Source: a virus
Direction: 5' to 3' (one strand)
Length of the DNA stretch: 49,144 nucleotides
Virus record (IMG/VR): IMGVR_UViG_3300038696_000455
Location: 1 to 49,144 of that record
Part shown: piece after piece, positions 8,704 through 17,349 of the stretch
Numbering within the stretch: position 1 is the stretch's first letter
Layout: the number at the start of each line of letters is the position of its first letter
The notes under the pieces: generated by a model
What the model was told of the DNA's origin: nothing
Database searches by the model: none
What the model saw: the letters and a program-made list of their open reading frames with translations, nothing else
Program-made: the position numbers and the translations under genes

Positions 8704-10705
8704 AGGAGACCAAGGCCAGAGCCTGACCGATAGTGACCTGAACGTTGATCTCGATCTCGCCTTTGACGGGGCCGAGGATATGCTGCGGGCTTGGCGTCGC
8801 GGAATGCGGCCCGACCCCGATCTGACAGTGTCGGAATGGGCCGATGCGCATCGCTGGCTGTCGTCGCGCGCGGCGGCCGAACCGGGGCGGTATCGCACCG
8901 CCCGCGCGCCCTACCTTCGCGAGATCATGGACGCGCTGTCGCCCAGCCACCCGGCGCAGCGTGTGACCTTCATGAAAGCGGCGCAGGTCGGGGCCACCGA
9001 GGCCGGCAACAACTGGATCGGCTTTGTCATTCACCACGCACCGGGCCCGATGCTGGCGGTGCTGCCGACGGTCGAGATGGCCAAACGCACCTCGCGCGGG
9101 CGGATTGATCCGCTGATCGAAGACAGCCCGGCGCTGAAAGAGCGCGTCAGCCCCGCGCGGTCCCGCGATGCGGGCAATTCGATGCTGTCCAAGGAATTCC
9201 CCGGCGGCATCCTGGTGCTGACCGGCGCGAACTCGGCGACGGGCCTGCGGTCAATGCCCGCGCGCTACATCTTTCTCGACGAGGTCGACGCCTATCCGGC
9301 CTCCGCCGACGAGGAAGGCGATCCGGTCACCTTGGCCGAAGCGCGCACCACCACCTTTGCGCATCGGCGCAAGGTGTTCATGGTCTCGACCCCGACGATC
9401 CGGGGGCTGTCGCGCATTGAGCGGGAGTTCGAGGCGTCCGACCAGCGGCGCTACTTTGTGCCCTGCCCGCATTGCGGTCATCACCAGTGGCTGCAATTCG
9501 AGCGGCTGCGCTGGGCCAAGGGCAAGCCCGAGACGGCGATGTATCACTGCGAGGGCTGCGAAAAGCCCATTGCCGAGCACCATAAGACGGAAATGCTGGC
9601 ACGGGGCGAATGGCGCGCAACGGCGGTCTCAGAAAATCCGAATGCGATCGGCTTCCACCTGTCGGCGCTCTACTCCCCGCTTGGCTGGAAGAGCTGGGCG
9701 CAGATCGCACGGGACTGGCTAGCCGCGCAAGGCTCAGAAGAGATGCTGCGCGCCGCGCGCAATACGCTCTTGGGCGAGACCTGGACCGAGAGCGGCGACG
9801 CGCCGGAATGGCAGAGGCTGGCGGATCGGCGCCGCGCGTTCCCGGCGCAGATCCCCGCCGGTGGTCTGTTCCTGACCGCAGGAGCCGATGTGCAGAAGGA
9901 CCGGATCGAGGTCGATGTCTGGGCCTGGGGTCGCAGTCTCGAAAGCTGGCTTGTCGATCACATCGTGATCCCGGGCGGGCCGGATGATCCTGCCTGCTGG
10001 GACCGGCTGACGGCCTTGCTGGGCCAAACGTGGACGCACCAGAACGGCGCGATCATGACGCTGGCCAAGCTGGCCATAGACACCGGCTACGAGTCGGCCG
10101 CCGTCTATGCCTGGTCGCGCCAGCAGGGCATCGCACAGGTGGCGCCTGTGAAGGGGGTCGAAGGGTTCAATCGCGCCACGCCGGTGTCGGGACCGACCTT
10201 CGTCGATGCGACTGTGAACGGGCGCAAGCTGAAGCGCGGCGCGCGGCTCTGGACGGTCGCCACGGCCACCTTCAAGGCCGAGACCTATCGCTATCTGCGC
10301 ATTGAACAGCCCTCAGATGAAGATCACGCGCTTGGCGTGGCCGCGCCTGCGGGTACGATCCATCTGCCCGACTGGACCGACAGCGAGTGGCTGAAGCAGC
10401 TGGTGGCCGAACAGCTGGTCACCCTGCGCAACAAGCGCGGCTACGCCCGACAGGAATGGCAAAAGATGCGCGAGCGCAACGAGGCGCTGGACTGCCGGGT
10501 CTATGCCCGCGCCGCCGCCTGGATCCTCGGCGCGGACCGCTTTGACGAGCGGATGTGGCGGCAGTTGGAGAAACAGGCAGGGGTCGAGACCCTTACTGCC
10601 GCGCCCAACACTGAGCGCGAGAAACCGACATCCCCGCAAGCCGGGCAAATGACAACGCCAAGGCGGCGCGGCTGGAAAATCAGCACGCCCAGATACATGG
10701 AATGA
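8651..10705 (+). CDS. Terminase large subunit, GpA family
   Basis: This protein of up to 684 residues is the packaging ATPase and nuclease. The ATPase shows a GpA-type Walker A variant around residues 107-118 (FMKAAQVGATE) and a Walker B at about 209-213 (LDEVD). Two CxxC pairs at about 272-275 and 300-303 suggest a zinc knuckle, as in many GpA proteins. A C-terminal RNase H-like nuclease should follow; GADVQKDRIEVDVWAWG is its usual opening. The start is uncertain. The ATG at 8651 lies within the small subunit gene, and the next in-frame ATG is at 8780. It leads a head operon of the lambda kind. Confidence 0.95.
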   Translation: MSESSSTPWPTSGSRLHEGDQGQSLTDSDLNVDLDLAFDGAEDMLRAWRRGMRPDPDLTVSEWADAHRWLSSRAAAEPGRYRTARAPYLREIMDALSPSHPAQRVTFMKAAQVGATEAGNNWIGFVIHHAPGPMLAVLPTVEMAKRTSRGRIDPLIEDSPALKERVSPARSRDAGNSMLSKEFPGGILVLTGANSATGLRSMPARYIFLDEVDAYPASADEEGDPVTLAEARTTTFAHRRKVFMVSTPTIRGLSRIEREFEASDQRRYFVPCPHCGHHQWLQFERLRWAKGKPETAMYHCEGCEKPIAEHHKTEMLARGEWRATAVSENPNAIGFHLSALYSPLGWKSWAQIARDWLAAQGSEEMLRAARNTLLGETWTESGDAPEWQRLADRRRAFPAQIPAGGLFLTAGADVQKDRIEVDVWAWGRSLESWLVDHIVIPGGPDDPACWDRLTALLGQTWTHQNGAIMTLAKLAIDTGYESAAVYAWSRQQGIAQVAPVKGVEGFNRATPVSGPTFVDATVNGRKLKRGARLWTVATATFKAETYRYLRIEQPSDEDHALGVAAPAGTIHLPDWTDSEWLKQLVAEQLVTLRNKRGYARQEWQKMRERNEALDCRVYARAAAWILGADRFDERMWRQLEKQAGVETLTAAPNTEREKPTSPQAGQMTTPRRRGWKISTPRYME

Positions 10706-10715
10706 GCAAATCCTG

Positions 10716-10925
10716 ATGACCCTCGATGACCTCAAATCCCGCCACAGCGCCCTGCTGGCCGCGCGCTACAGCGGCACGCGCAGCGTGAGCTATGACGGCA
10801 AGAGCATCACCTATGGCTCGGACGCAGAACTGGCAGCGGCGGTTTTTGACATAGAACGGCGGATTGCTGCGCTGGAAAAGCCCGGCCGCCGCGTGCTGCG
10901 CCCTTTCGCTGTGAAGGATCTGTGA
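10716..10925 (+). CDS. gpW-family head-tail joining protein
   Basis: This 69-residue protein matches the size and order of lambda gpW, which sits between terminase and portal and stabilises the filled head for tail attachment. The pattern of an N-terminal helix (LDDLKSRHSALLAARYSG), a beta hairpin (SVSYDGKSITYGS), then a second helix (ELAAAVFDIERRIAAL) is the gpW fold signature. Its stop overlaps the next start. Confidence 0.85.
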   Translation: MTLDDLKSRHSALLAARYSGTRSVSYDGKSITYGSDAELAAAVFDIERRIAALEKPGRRVLRPFAVKDL

Positions 10926-12451
10926 TGACCGGCGCTCTGAACTGGCGGCAGCGCCTCGGTGCCTTCATCGGCGGGTTCGATGCCGGTCAGCATCACCGCC
11001 GTCTGCGCGGCTTCCGCGCGACGCGGGCCCATGTCAACGCGCTGATTGCGGCCTCGGGGCCCGACATCACTGCCCGCGCCCGCTGGCTGGTGCGCAACAA
11101 CGGCTATGCGGTGAATGCGGTGGAAAGCTGGGCGGCCAACACTGTCGGCGACGGCATCAAGCCGATCTCGAAGATCGGGGATGCGGCAAGGAAGGAGGAG
11201 CTGCAGCGCCTCTGGCTCGCCTGGACCGACGAGGCCGATGCCGAAGGGTTGACCGATTTCTACGGGCTGCAGCGGCGCGCCGCCCGCGAAGTCTTCATGG
11301 CCGGTGAGGTGTTCTTCCGGATCCGGATGCGCCGCGCGGGCGATGGGCTGAGCGTGCCCCTGCAGTTGCAGATGCTGCCCGCCGAGATGCTGCCACTGGA
11401 GCAGACAGGTGTAGCCGCCAATGGCAATGCGATCCGCCAGGGGATCGAATTCGACCGGATCGGGCGGCGCGTCGCCTATCACTTCCTGCGCCGCCACCCC
11501 GGCGACAGCACCGATCCGGGGCTGGCGGGCGAGATTGTGCGCGTGCCCGCCACCGAGGTCATCCATGTCATCGACCCGGTCGAGGGCGGCCAGCTGCGCG
11601 GGGTGTCGAAACTGGCCCCTGCCATCGTGAAGCTGTTCCTGCTCGATCAGTACGACGATGCCGAGCTGGACCGCAAAAAGGTCGCGGCGATGTATGCGAT
11701 GTTCGTCACCTCGCCTGCACCCGAGAACCCGCTGGCACCGGCCGAGGACGATGGGCCAGACGGGGTTGAAATCAGCCCCGGTCAGATTGTGCGGCTGGAT
11801 CCGGGCGAAGACGTCACCGTCGGCCAGCCTGCCGACAGCGGTGGCACCTATGAGCCGTTCCAGTACCGGACACTCCTGCAAATCTCGGCCGCCCTCGGCA
11901 TCCCCTATCCCTACATTGCCAATGATATGGTGAAGGGCAACTTCTCGAACTCGCGCCTCGCCCTGATCGAATTCCGCCGCCGCGTCTCGGGCTGGCAGCA
12001 TGCGGTGATTGTGTTTCAGCTCTGCCGACCCGTCTATGCGCGCTGGATGGATGCGGCCGTGCTGTCGGGCGCGCTGGATCTGCCCGGCTATGAGGGCAAC
12101 CGCACCCGGCTGCTGACCGCCGACTGGCTGCCCACCAAATGGGACTGGGTCGATCCGCTGAAGGACGCCAATGCCGAGATCGCCCAGATCGAAGCCGGGC
12201 TGAAGTCTCGCACGCAGGCCATTGCCGAGCGCGGCTATGACGCCGAACAGGTCGACCGCGAGATCGCCGCAGAACGCGCCCGCGAGCGGCTGCTGGGCCT
12301 CGACTTCCGCCGCCCCGGATCGCCTGCGCAGGGCGTGCAGGCAGTGCCGGGCCCGCAGCAAGAGGACGGGGGCAGAGACGATGACACTGACCAAACCGAT
12401 GAAACCGATGACGCGGAAGACCGCCCGCGCACCGAAGAGGACCGACCCTGA
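10925..12451 (+). CDS. Portal protein, lambda gpB family
   Basis: This 508-residue protein forms the dodecameric ring at the head vertex through which DNA enters. Typical features are RARWLVRNNGYAVNAVESW near the N-terminus, the aromatic-rich middle and KGNFSNSRLALIEFRRRV, as in lambda-type portals. The last ~50 residues are acidic and low-complexity. ATG at 10925 overlaps the previous stop; a GTG one codon earlier is also possible. The stop overlaps the next start (TGATG). Confidence 0.95.
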   Translation: MTGALNWRQRLGAFIGGFDAGQHHRRLRGFRATRAHVNALIAASGPDITARARWLVRNNGYAVNAVESWAANTVGDGIKPISKIGDAARKEELQRLWLAWTDEADAEGLTDFYGLQRRAAREVFMAGEVFFRIRMRRAGDGLSVPLQLQMLPAEMLPLEQTGVAANGNAIRQGIEFDRIGRRVAYHFLRRHPGDSTDPGLAGEIVRVPATEVIHVIDPVEGGQLRGVSKLAPAIVKLFLLDQYDDAELDRKKVAAMYAMFVTSPAPENPLAPAEDDGPDGVEISPGQIVRLDPGEDVTVGQPADSGGTYEPFQYRTLLQISAALGIPYPYIANDMVKGNFSNSRLALIEFRRRVSGWQHAVIVFQLCRPVYARWMDAAVLSGALDLPGYEGNRTRLLTADWLPTKWDWVDPLKDANAEIAQIEAGLKSRTQAIAERGYDAEQVDREIAAERARERLLGLDFRRPGSPAQGVQAVPGPQQEDGGRDDDTDQTDETDDAEDRPRTEEDRP

Positions 12452-13899
12452 TGCTCCATGCCCGCATTGCCGCGCGCGCTTTCAATACGCCGTTGCTGGT
12501 TGAACCTTCCAAGGCCATGGCGTTTCTGTCCGGTCTTGGGCCGCGCATTTTGGGGCGGCGGGTCGAGCTGGGGGACCATGACCTGCCCGATGCGCCCGGC
12601 ACCACACTGCCCGCCCGCGCCAGCATCCGCGCCAGCATTCTCGCGGGTGGCCTGACTGAGCACTATCGTCAGCATGGCGACGCACCCTATCCGGTCGTCG
12701 ATGGCATTGCCGTGATCGAGATCGCGGGCGTGCTGATCCATCGCGGCGGCTGGATCGGGCAGTCCTCGGGCCAGACCAGCTATGAGGGGATCGCCGCCCA
12801 GATCGAGGCGGCGGCCAACGACCCTGCTGTGCGCGGCCTTGCATTGGACATCGACAGTTTTGGGGGCGAAGTCGCGGGTGTTTTTGACCTTGCAGATCGC
12901 ATTCGTGCCATTCGCGGCATCAAACCCGTCTGGGCTTTTGTCGCCGAACACGCCTTTTCGGCGGGCTATGCGTTGGCGAGCCAGGCCGACCGCATCCTGC
13001 TGCCGCGCACCGGGGCGCTCGGCAGTATCGGGGTGGTGGTGCTGCATGCCGACATGAGCGGCCAGCTCGATCAGGACGGGGTGCGCGTGACGCTGATCCA
13101 TTCGGGGCGCCACAAGGTCGACGGCAATCCCTACCAGCCTCTGCCCGAAGCAGTCCGGAACGATATCCAGCGCGAGATTGATGTGCTGCGGTTTCTGTTC
13201 GCCGAAACCGTCGCGGCTGGTCGTGCTGGCAGGATCAGCCATAAGGCCGCGCTGGCAACCGAGGCCGCAACCTATCGCGGGGTCGATGCTGTTGCCGCAG
13301 GTCTTGCCGATGAGGTCATCGATCTGGCGCGCGGCTTCGCTGGTTTCCGGCAGATGCTTGCACGCACGCCGATCCTTTCGCCCTCGCGCAGCCAGCGCGT
13401 GGCCGCAATTAAGTCTCTTACATCAACCCAACCCAGACAGGAGGCACACATGGCCAACGAGAACGAGCCCGAAGACCGCCCGCAGGACACCGAGATCGGA
13501 GTGACTGATATCGACGATCACGACTCCGCTGCTGCCGATGACACACCTGACGTTCCGGCTCCGTCCCCAGCGGCGGCTGAACCGAGCGCTCCCACGGCTA
13601 CGACAGCACCAACTTCCAACCTGGCCGAGCTTTCAGCACAGCTTCGTGAGGCGGCGGCAGAGATCGCCGAGATTGCCGCGCAGGCGGGTCGCCTCGGGAT
13701 CGCGATCGACGCGGCCAAAGCGCTCCGCGAAGGCACCGCGCCCGAGGCCCTGCGTCGGCTGGTGCTGGAACGCGCCAGCGCTGCCGCAGATGCCCGCGAT
13801 ATCGTCGCCGCCCCGCCCTCGCCGGTCCTGCCGCAGGCGAAGGAAAGCCCGATCGTGGCCGCCGCGAAACGCGCAGCCGCATCGGGCAACCGGGCCTGA
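12451..13899 (+). CDS. S49/ClpP-class prohead protease with C-terminal scaffold
   Basis: The predicted protein has 482 residues. The protease domain (about 70-310) is of the SppA/S49 type as in lambda gpC. Serine 170 in HAFSAGYAL and lysine 222 in [11 protein letters not shown] form the expected Ser-Lys dyad. The C-terminal third (from about residue 334) changes to an acidic, proline/alanine-rich stretch followed by a helical region. This is the scaffold part, which can also be made alone from an internal start (separate entry). The protein should guide prohead assembly and then digest the scaffold. The stop is immediately followed by a 12-bp tandem repeat array. Confidence 0.93.
   Translation: MLHARIAARAFNTPLLVEPSKAMAFLSGLGPRILGRRVELGDHDLPDAPGTTLPARASIRASILAGGLTEHYRQHGDAPYPVVDGIAVIEIAGVLIHRGGWIGQSSGQTSYEGIAAQIEAAANDPAVRGLALDIDSFGGEVAGVFDLADRIRAIRGIKPVWAFVAEHAFSAGYALASQADRILLPRTGALGSIGVVVLHADMSGQLDQDGVRVTLIHSGRHKVDGNPYQPLPEAVRNDIQREIDVLRFLFAETVAAGRAGRISHKAALATEAATYRGVDAVAAGLADEVIDLARGFAGFRQMLARTPILSPSRSQRVAAIKSLTSTQPRQEAHMANENEPEDRPQDTEIGVTDIDDHDSAAADDTPDVPAPSPAAAEPSAPTATTAPTSNLAELSAQLREAAAEIAEIAAQAGRLGIAIDAAKALREGTAPEALRRLVLERASAAADARDIVAAPPSPVLPQAKESPIVAAAKRAAASGNRA
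13450..13899 (+). CDS. Nested scaffold protein (Nu3-like), internal in-frame start
   Basis: Within the protease gene an in-frame ATG at 13450 (MANENEPED) is preceded by AGGAGG six bases upstream, the best ribosome-binding site in this region. Translation from it would give a 149-residue acidic helical protein identical to the protease C-terminus. This is the same arrangement as lambda C/Nu3, where the nested product is the main scaffold. The domain boundary matches: the protease fold has ended, and the residues before the start ([12 protein letters not shown]) look like a linker. Confidence 0.8.
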   Translation: MANENEPEDRPQDTEIGVTDIDDHDSAAADDTPDVPAPSPAAAEPSAPTATTAPTSNLAELSAQLREAAAEIAEIAAQAGRLGIAIDAAKALREGTAPEALRRLVLERASAAADARDIVAAPPSPVLPQAKESPIVAAAKRAAASGNRA

Positions 13900-14029
13900 T
13901 ACTGGGCCCGATACTGGGCCCGATACTGGGCCCGATACTGGGCCCGATACTGGGCCTGACACCGGGCCTGACACCGGGCCTGACACCGGGCCTGACACCG
14001 GGCCTGACACCCGGCCTGACACCCGGCCG
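13898..14029. repeat. Eleven tandem 12-bp units
   Basis: The array has eleven head-to-tail 12-bp units starting at the last bases of the protease stop: five GATACTGGGCCY, then four GACACCGGGCCT, then two GACACCCGGCCY. The first four contain the palindrome GGGCCC. The unit is a multiple of three, so frames through it read as (TGPD)n on the plus strand. The graded variants suggest successive slippage duplication. It lies outside recognised coding sequence, between the scaffold gene and a terminator. Confidence 0.95.
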
Positions 14030-14075
14030 CTGTCTCACGCCACTGTCAACGTCTTCAATCTGTTCACAGCCCTGA

Positions 14076-14117
14076 CCCCTGCTGAAGGCCTCGGCAGGGG
14101 CGTTTTCTTGCATTTTT
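14076..14117 (+). terminator. Terminator between scaffold and decoration genes
   Basis: CCCCTGC (14076-14082) and GCAGGGG (14094-14100) form a 7-bp stem with an 11-base loop, followed by CGTTTTCTTGCATTTTT. It sits 18 bases before the gpD start. As an intrinsic terminator or attenuator it could adjust capsid gene expression relative to protease/scaffold, or be read through by a phage antiterminator. Confidence 0.6.
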
Positions 14118-14134
14118 GAAACAGGACCCCCGCC

Positions 14135-14515
14135 ATGACCGTTCTTCACCAGCCCGCCACCATGGGCGATGTCCTCAAATACGAGGTCAACCCGAACTAC
14201 ACCCGCGAGATCATCACCCTTCTGCAGGGCATGCCCTATCCAGTCGGCTCTGTGCTGGGCCGCATCACTGCCAGCGGCAAATACAAGCTGGCCACGTCAG
14301 GTGGTTCAGATGGTGCGCAGACCGCCGCGGCTGTGCTGCTTTATGCCGTCGATGCCACGCTGGCGGATGCGACCGGCATCGTCATCGTGCGCGGCCCCGC
14401 CATCGTCTCGCGAGCAGCCCTTGCCTACGACAGCACGGTCGATGACGCGGCCAAGATCACCACCAAGATCGGCCAGCTCGCAAGTCTCGGCATTCTGCCA
14501 CGCGACACCGCCTGA
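14135..14515 (+). CDS. Head decoration protein, lambda gpD family
   Basis: This 126-residue protein matches gpD in size and place, between the protease/scaffold and the major capsid protein. It is expected to bind as trimers on the expanded head and stabilise it. GSVLGRITASGKYKLA and the alanine/valine-rich beta segment with RGPAIVSRAALAY are typical of the bacteriophage lambda head decoration family. It is followed by a short gap before the capsid gene. Confidence 0.9.
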   Translation: MTVLHQPATMGDVLKYEVNPNYTREIITLLQGMPYPVGSVLGRITASGKYKLATSGGSDGAQTAAAVLLYAVDATLADATGIVIVRGPAIVSRAALAYDSTVDDAAKITTKIGQLASLGILPRDTA

Positions 14516-14559
14516 TCCGGTCCCGCTCACCCTTTCTCACCCATTCCCCGGAGTTCCCC

Positions 14560-15582
14560 ATGACCATCACCCGCAACCCGTTCGACGCGGGCGGCTATTC
14601 GCTGTCCGAGATGACGCAGGCCATCAACATCCTGCCCAACCTCTACACCCGCCTCGGCCAGATCGGTCTCTTCCGTTTCGAGGGCGTCAGCCAACGCTCT
14701 ATCGTCATCGAACAGCGCGAGGGCGTGTTGAGCCTGCTGCCCTCCGTCCCGCTCGGCGCGCCCGCCACCGTCGGCAATCGCGAAACCCGCTCGATGCGCA
14801 GCTTTGCCCTGCCGTGGATCCCGCATGACGACGTGATCCTGCCCGCCGATGTCCAGGGGATGCCTGCGCTGGGGCTGTCGGATGCGCCTGATCCGCTGGT
14901 CGAGGTGATGAACCGCAAGCTGACGCTGATGCGGCGCAAGCACGCCCAGACCCGCGAATATATGGAGATGAACGCCCTGCGCGGCATCGTGAAGGACGGG
15001 GCTGGCACCACGCTCTACGACTACTTTACCGAGTTCGGACTGGACATGATCTCGGTCGACTTCATCTTTGGCACGGCGGGCACCAACATTCAGGGCAAGG
15101 TCCGCGCGACGCTCCGGGCCATCGAGGACAATCTGATGGGCGAGACCATGACCACCGCCCACGCGCTGGTCAGCTCGGAATTCTTCGACAAGCTGATCAG
15201 CCACCCCAAGACCGAGGACGCCTACAAGTTCTTCTCGGCCACCGGCGGCCAGCCCCTGCGCGAGGATATGCGCCGGGCCTTCCCCTTCGCCGGCATGCTG
15301 TTCGAGGAATACAACGGCTCTGTCACCCTCTCGAACGGCACGTCCGAACGGCTGATCCCGACCGGCGAGGGCATCGCCTTTCCGATGGGCACCTTTGACA
15401 CCTTCACCACCTATGGCGGCCCCGCAAACCTGCTGGAAACCGCCAATACCATCGGTTTGCCACTCTATGCCCGCCAGATGATCGACGCCAAGGGACGCTG
15501 GATCGACCTGATGACCGAAGCCTCGATCCTGCCGGTGAACAAGCGCCCGCGCCTCGCGATCCGCCTGCACAGCGCGAACTGA
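14560..15582 (+). CDS. Major capsid protein, lambda gpE family
   Basis: This 340-residue protein is the main head subunit with an HK97-like fold. The N-terminal DAGGYSLSEMTQAINILPN and the region RSMRSFALPWIPHDDVILP are characteristic of the gpE family. GGAG lies upstream of the ATG. Gene order (D then E) is as in lambda. Codon use is strongly GC-biased, as expected for a highly expressed gene in this genome. A mirror open frame of similar length exists on the other strand but lacks recognisable features. Confidence 0.95.
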   Translation: MTITRNPFDAGGYSLSEMTQAINILPNLYTRLGQIGLFRFEGVSQRSIVIEQREGVLSLLPSVPLGAPATVGNRETRSMRSFALPWIPHDDVILPADVQGMPALGLSDAPDPLVEVMNRKLTLMRRKHAQTREYMEMNALRGIVKDGAGTTLYDYFTEFGLDMISVDFIFGTAGTNIQGKVRATLRAIEDNLMGETMTTAHALVSSEFFDKLISHPKTEDAYKFFSATGGQPLREDMRRAFPFAGMLFEEYNGSVTLSNGTSERLIPTGEGIAFPMGTFDTFTTYGGPANLLETANTIGLPLYARQMIDAKGRWIDLMTEASILPVNKRPRLAIRLHSAN

Positions 15583-15593
15583 TCGATCAGGTC

Positions 15594-15905
15594 ATGTCCC
15601 TCTTTGCAGACGCCATCGACACTCTCTTCGCCGATCCAAACATCGCCCGCGATGCGGTCTATGTCGCCGACGGTGGAACGCCCGTCCTTGTCCGCGTGAC
15701 CCTGCGCCGCGCGGACGACATTACTGCGTTCGGCGATGCGCGGCTCTGGTCCGAGACCACCCGCATCGACCTGCGCGTGGCCGAAGTCCCCAACCCGCGA
15801 CCCGGCGATAGGGTCGAAATCGACGGCGAAGCGTTCCTCATTCAGGGCGAGCCGGTGCGCGACCGCGAGCGACTGATCTGGACCTTGGACCTGCGCCCGG
15901 CATGA
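15594..15905 (+). CDS. Head-tail joining protein (gpFII-like)
   Basis: This 103-residue, mostly beta protein carries VPNPRPGDRVEIDGEAFLI, a motif common in the small head-tail attachment proteins that follow the capsid gene. It probably completes the head vertex and docks the tail. Its stop overlaps the start of the next gene by four bases. Confidence 0.75.
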   Translation: MSLFADAIDTLFADPNIARDAVYVADGGTPVLVRVTLRRADDITAFGDARLWSETTRIDLRVAEVPNPRPGDRVEIDGEAFLIQGEPVRDRERLIWTLDLRPA

Positions 15906-16531
15906 GGTTGAAAATCGACATCGCGCCGGACATCGTCGCCCTGATGGCCGCCGAAGTCGCCGCCGGTGAAAAGGCGGTGTCCGCCGCCATGCGCGAGGCC
16001 GGGACCGGTCTCAAAACCGCATGGCGAACACAGATCACCGGCGCGGGCCTTGGCACGCGGCTCGGCAACAGCATACGCCTCGCCAACTTCCCCAGGTCCA
16101 GCGACAGCCTGAACGCGGCGGCGCTGGTCTGGTCCAAGGCACCGGAGATCATGGGCGCGCACGACACAGGCCCACTGATCCGGTCCAAGAATGGCTTTTG
16201 GCTGGCAATCCCCACCCCCGCAGCTGGGAAAAGCAACAAAGGTGGCCGCATCACGCCCTTTGAGTGGGAACGCCGCACCGGCTTGCGCCTGCGGTTCATC
16301 TATCGCCGTCGCGGGCCAAGCCTGCTGGTCGCCGAGGGGAGGTTGAACACCAAGGGTCGCGCGGTGGCATCCAGATCAAAGACAGGACGCGGCGTGGCAA
16401 CCGTGCCGATCTTCCTGCTGGTGCCGCAGGTCAAACTGCGCAAACGGCTGGATCTGGCGCGGGATGCAGAGCGGGCGGTGGACGGCGTGCTGGGGCTGAT
16501 CGTGGCGCATTGGGTAGAGGCGAGGCGGTGA
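15902..16531 (+). CDS. Tail completion protein (DUF6441-like)
   Basis: This 209-residue protein is coupled to the joining protein by a four-base overlap. It carries conserved-looking patterns (TAWRTQITGAGLG, ARR at the end) of a family found at this place in Rhodobacterales phages, which I recall as DUF6441. By position it corresponds to lambda Z or an HK97 gp10-type protein, the tail completion factor at the head-tail interface. The following ~820 bases break the tight spacing of the operon. Confidence 0.68.
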   Translation: MRLKIDIAPDIVALMAAEVAAGEKAVSAAMREAGTGLKTAWRTQITGAGLGTRLGNSIRLANFPRSSDSLNAAALVWSKAPEIMGAHDTGPLIRSKNGFWLAIPTPAAGKSNKGGRITPFEWERRTGLRLRFIYRRRGPSLLVAEGRLNTKGRAVASRSKTGRGVATVPIFLLVPQVKLRKRLDLARDAERAVDGVLGLIVAHWVEARR

Positions 16532-16798
16532 CCAATTTTGCGGTTGATGGGACTTCGAAGATATTGCGGGAAAAGAGACGAACGGCTTGCTGCGGACCTT
16601 CGTCGACGGTGCAGCTAACGGAAGCAGTGAGCCCAATGTATCAGTTCATAGTCACCCCCATTTGCCACATAAGTGCAAAACCACCCATCTTGCACCAACC
16701 CCGCAAACAAGGCCCATCGAAAGGAGTAGCTAATTCCTTAACGACGGCATAGCGTTCCAATCTAGGTCCAGCAAATAGGCCGCAACGAGGAATAGACC
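16532..16798. other. Non-coding flank of the EthD cargo gene
   Basis: No gene is seen in these 267 bases. Base composition drops relative to the phage genes on either side. It holds the presumed promoter and the ribosome-binding site (GAGGA, seven bases before the ATG) of the EthD-family gene. Confidence 0.5.
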
Positions 16799-17107
16799 AT
16801 GCCTGTATCTCTTCAAGTTCTCTATCCAACCGACAACAACACCACGTTTGATCACGAATACTATGCGGCCAAACACATGCCAATCGTCGATGAACACATG
16901 GGGCCCCATACGGATAGTGTTCTGATTGTCAAAGGCTTGGCAGGTGGACCCGATGTTCCCGCTGGTTTTCATGCGATAGCGACTATGACGTTTGCGGATC
17001 AATCTGCGCTGGATTCCGCGATGGCCGCAGCCGGACCTGCGCTTGAAGACATTCCCAATTTCTTTAGTGGGCAGCCGCTAATGCTGATAGGCCAAGTCCA
17101 AGGGTAA
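16799..17107 (+). CDS. EthD-family small protein (phage cargo gene)
   Basis: This 102-residue protein has the EthD ferredoxin-like pattern: VSLQVLYPTDNNTTFDHEYYAAKHMPIV at the start, then a beta-alpha-beta region and a C-terminal GQPLMLIGQV. Proteins of this family act as small dimeric alpha+beta barrels. The first described one, EthD, is required for degradation of ethyl tert-butyl ether, but most members have no known substrate. It is not a structural phage protein. It sits alone with its own spacing between the tail completion and tail terminator genes, as a moron does. Lower GC in the flanks supports separate acquisition. Confidence 0.85.
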   Translation: MPVSLQVLYPTDNNTTFDHEYYAAKHMPIVDEHMGPHTDSVLIVKGLAGGPDVPAGFHAIATMTFADQSALDSAMAAAGPALEDIPNFFSGQPLMLIGQVQG

Positions 17108-17349
17108 TTCCCAGCTCTGACCGAACAAAAAGTACTGCATTCACTTGGAGCTGACGCAGTGATTTTCGTTGGCTCCAGCCAAAACCCAGAGTCTTCATAG
17201 CTGTCCGCTTTGTCCGCATCTTACCAGTTCGCGACTCGCGCGGCGGAGGGCAGCTTTAGCCCATCGCGTCGCACGATGCGTTCGAGCTTTTCCGTTCTGA
17301 ATTTATCTCCAAACTGCTGCCGCGTTGAAGAAAAACAGACTGAGCCAAA
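17108..17349. other. Non-coding flank between the EthD gene and the tail terminator
   Basis: No supportable gene lies in these 242 bases. It forms the right side of the insertion carrying the EthD gene. The composition is mixed and no inverted ends or target duplications were seen. Confidence 0.45.

Noticed and set aside
10811-12394. 527-codon frame antisense to the portal gene
   Set aside because: Same codon-bias artefact; histidine/arginine-rich translation without domain features.
13898-14029. CRISPR array
   Set aside because: Units are 12 bp, directly adjacent with no spacers, and no cas genes are nearby.
13538-14119. 193-codon frame reading through the tandem repeat as (TGPD)n
   Set aside because: Its first half is an out-of-frame shadow of the protease/scaffold gene; only the repeat keeps it open.
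14527-15570. 347-codon frame antisense to the capsid gene
   Set aside because: Mirror frame; the capsid assignment on the plus strand is strong.
16264-16752. 162-codon plus frame across the end of the DUF6441-like gene
   Set aside because: Out-of-frame overlap with a better supported gene; no motif.
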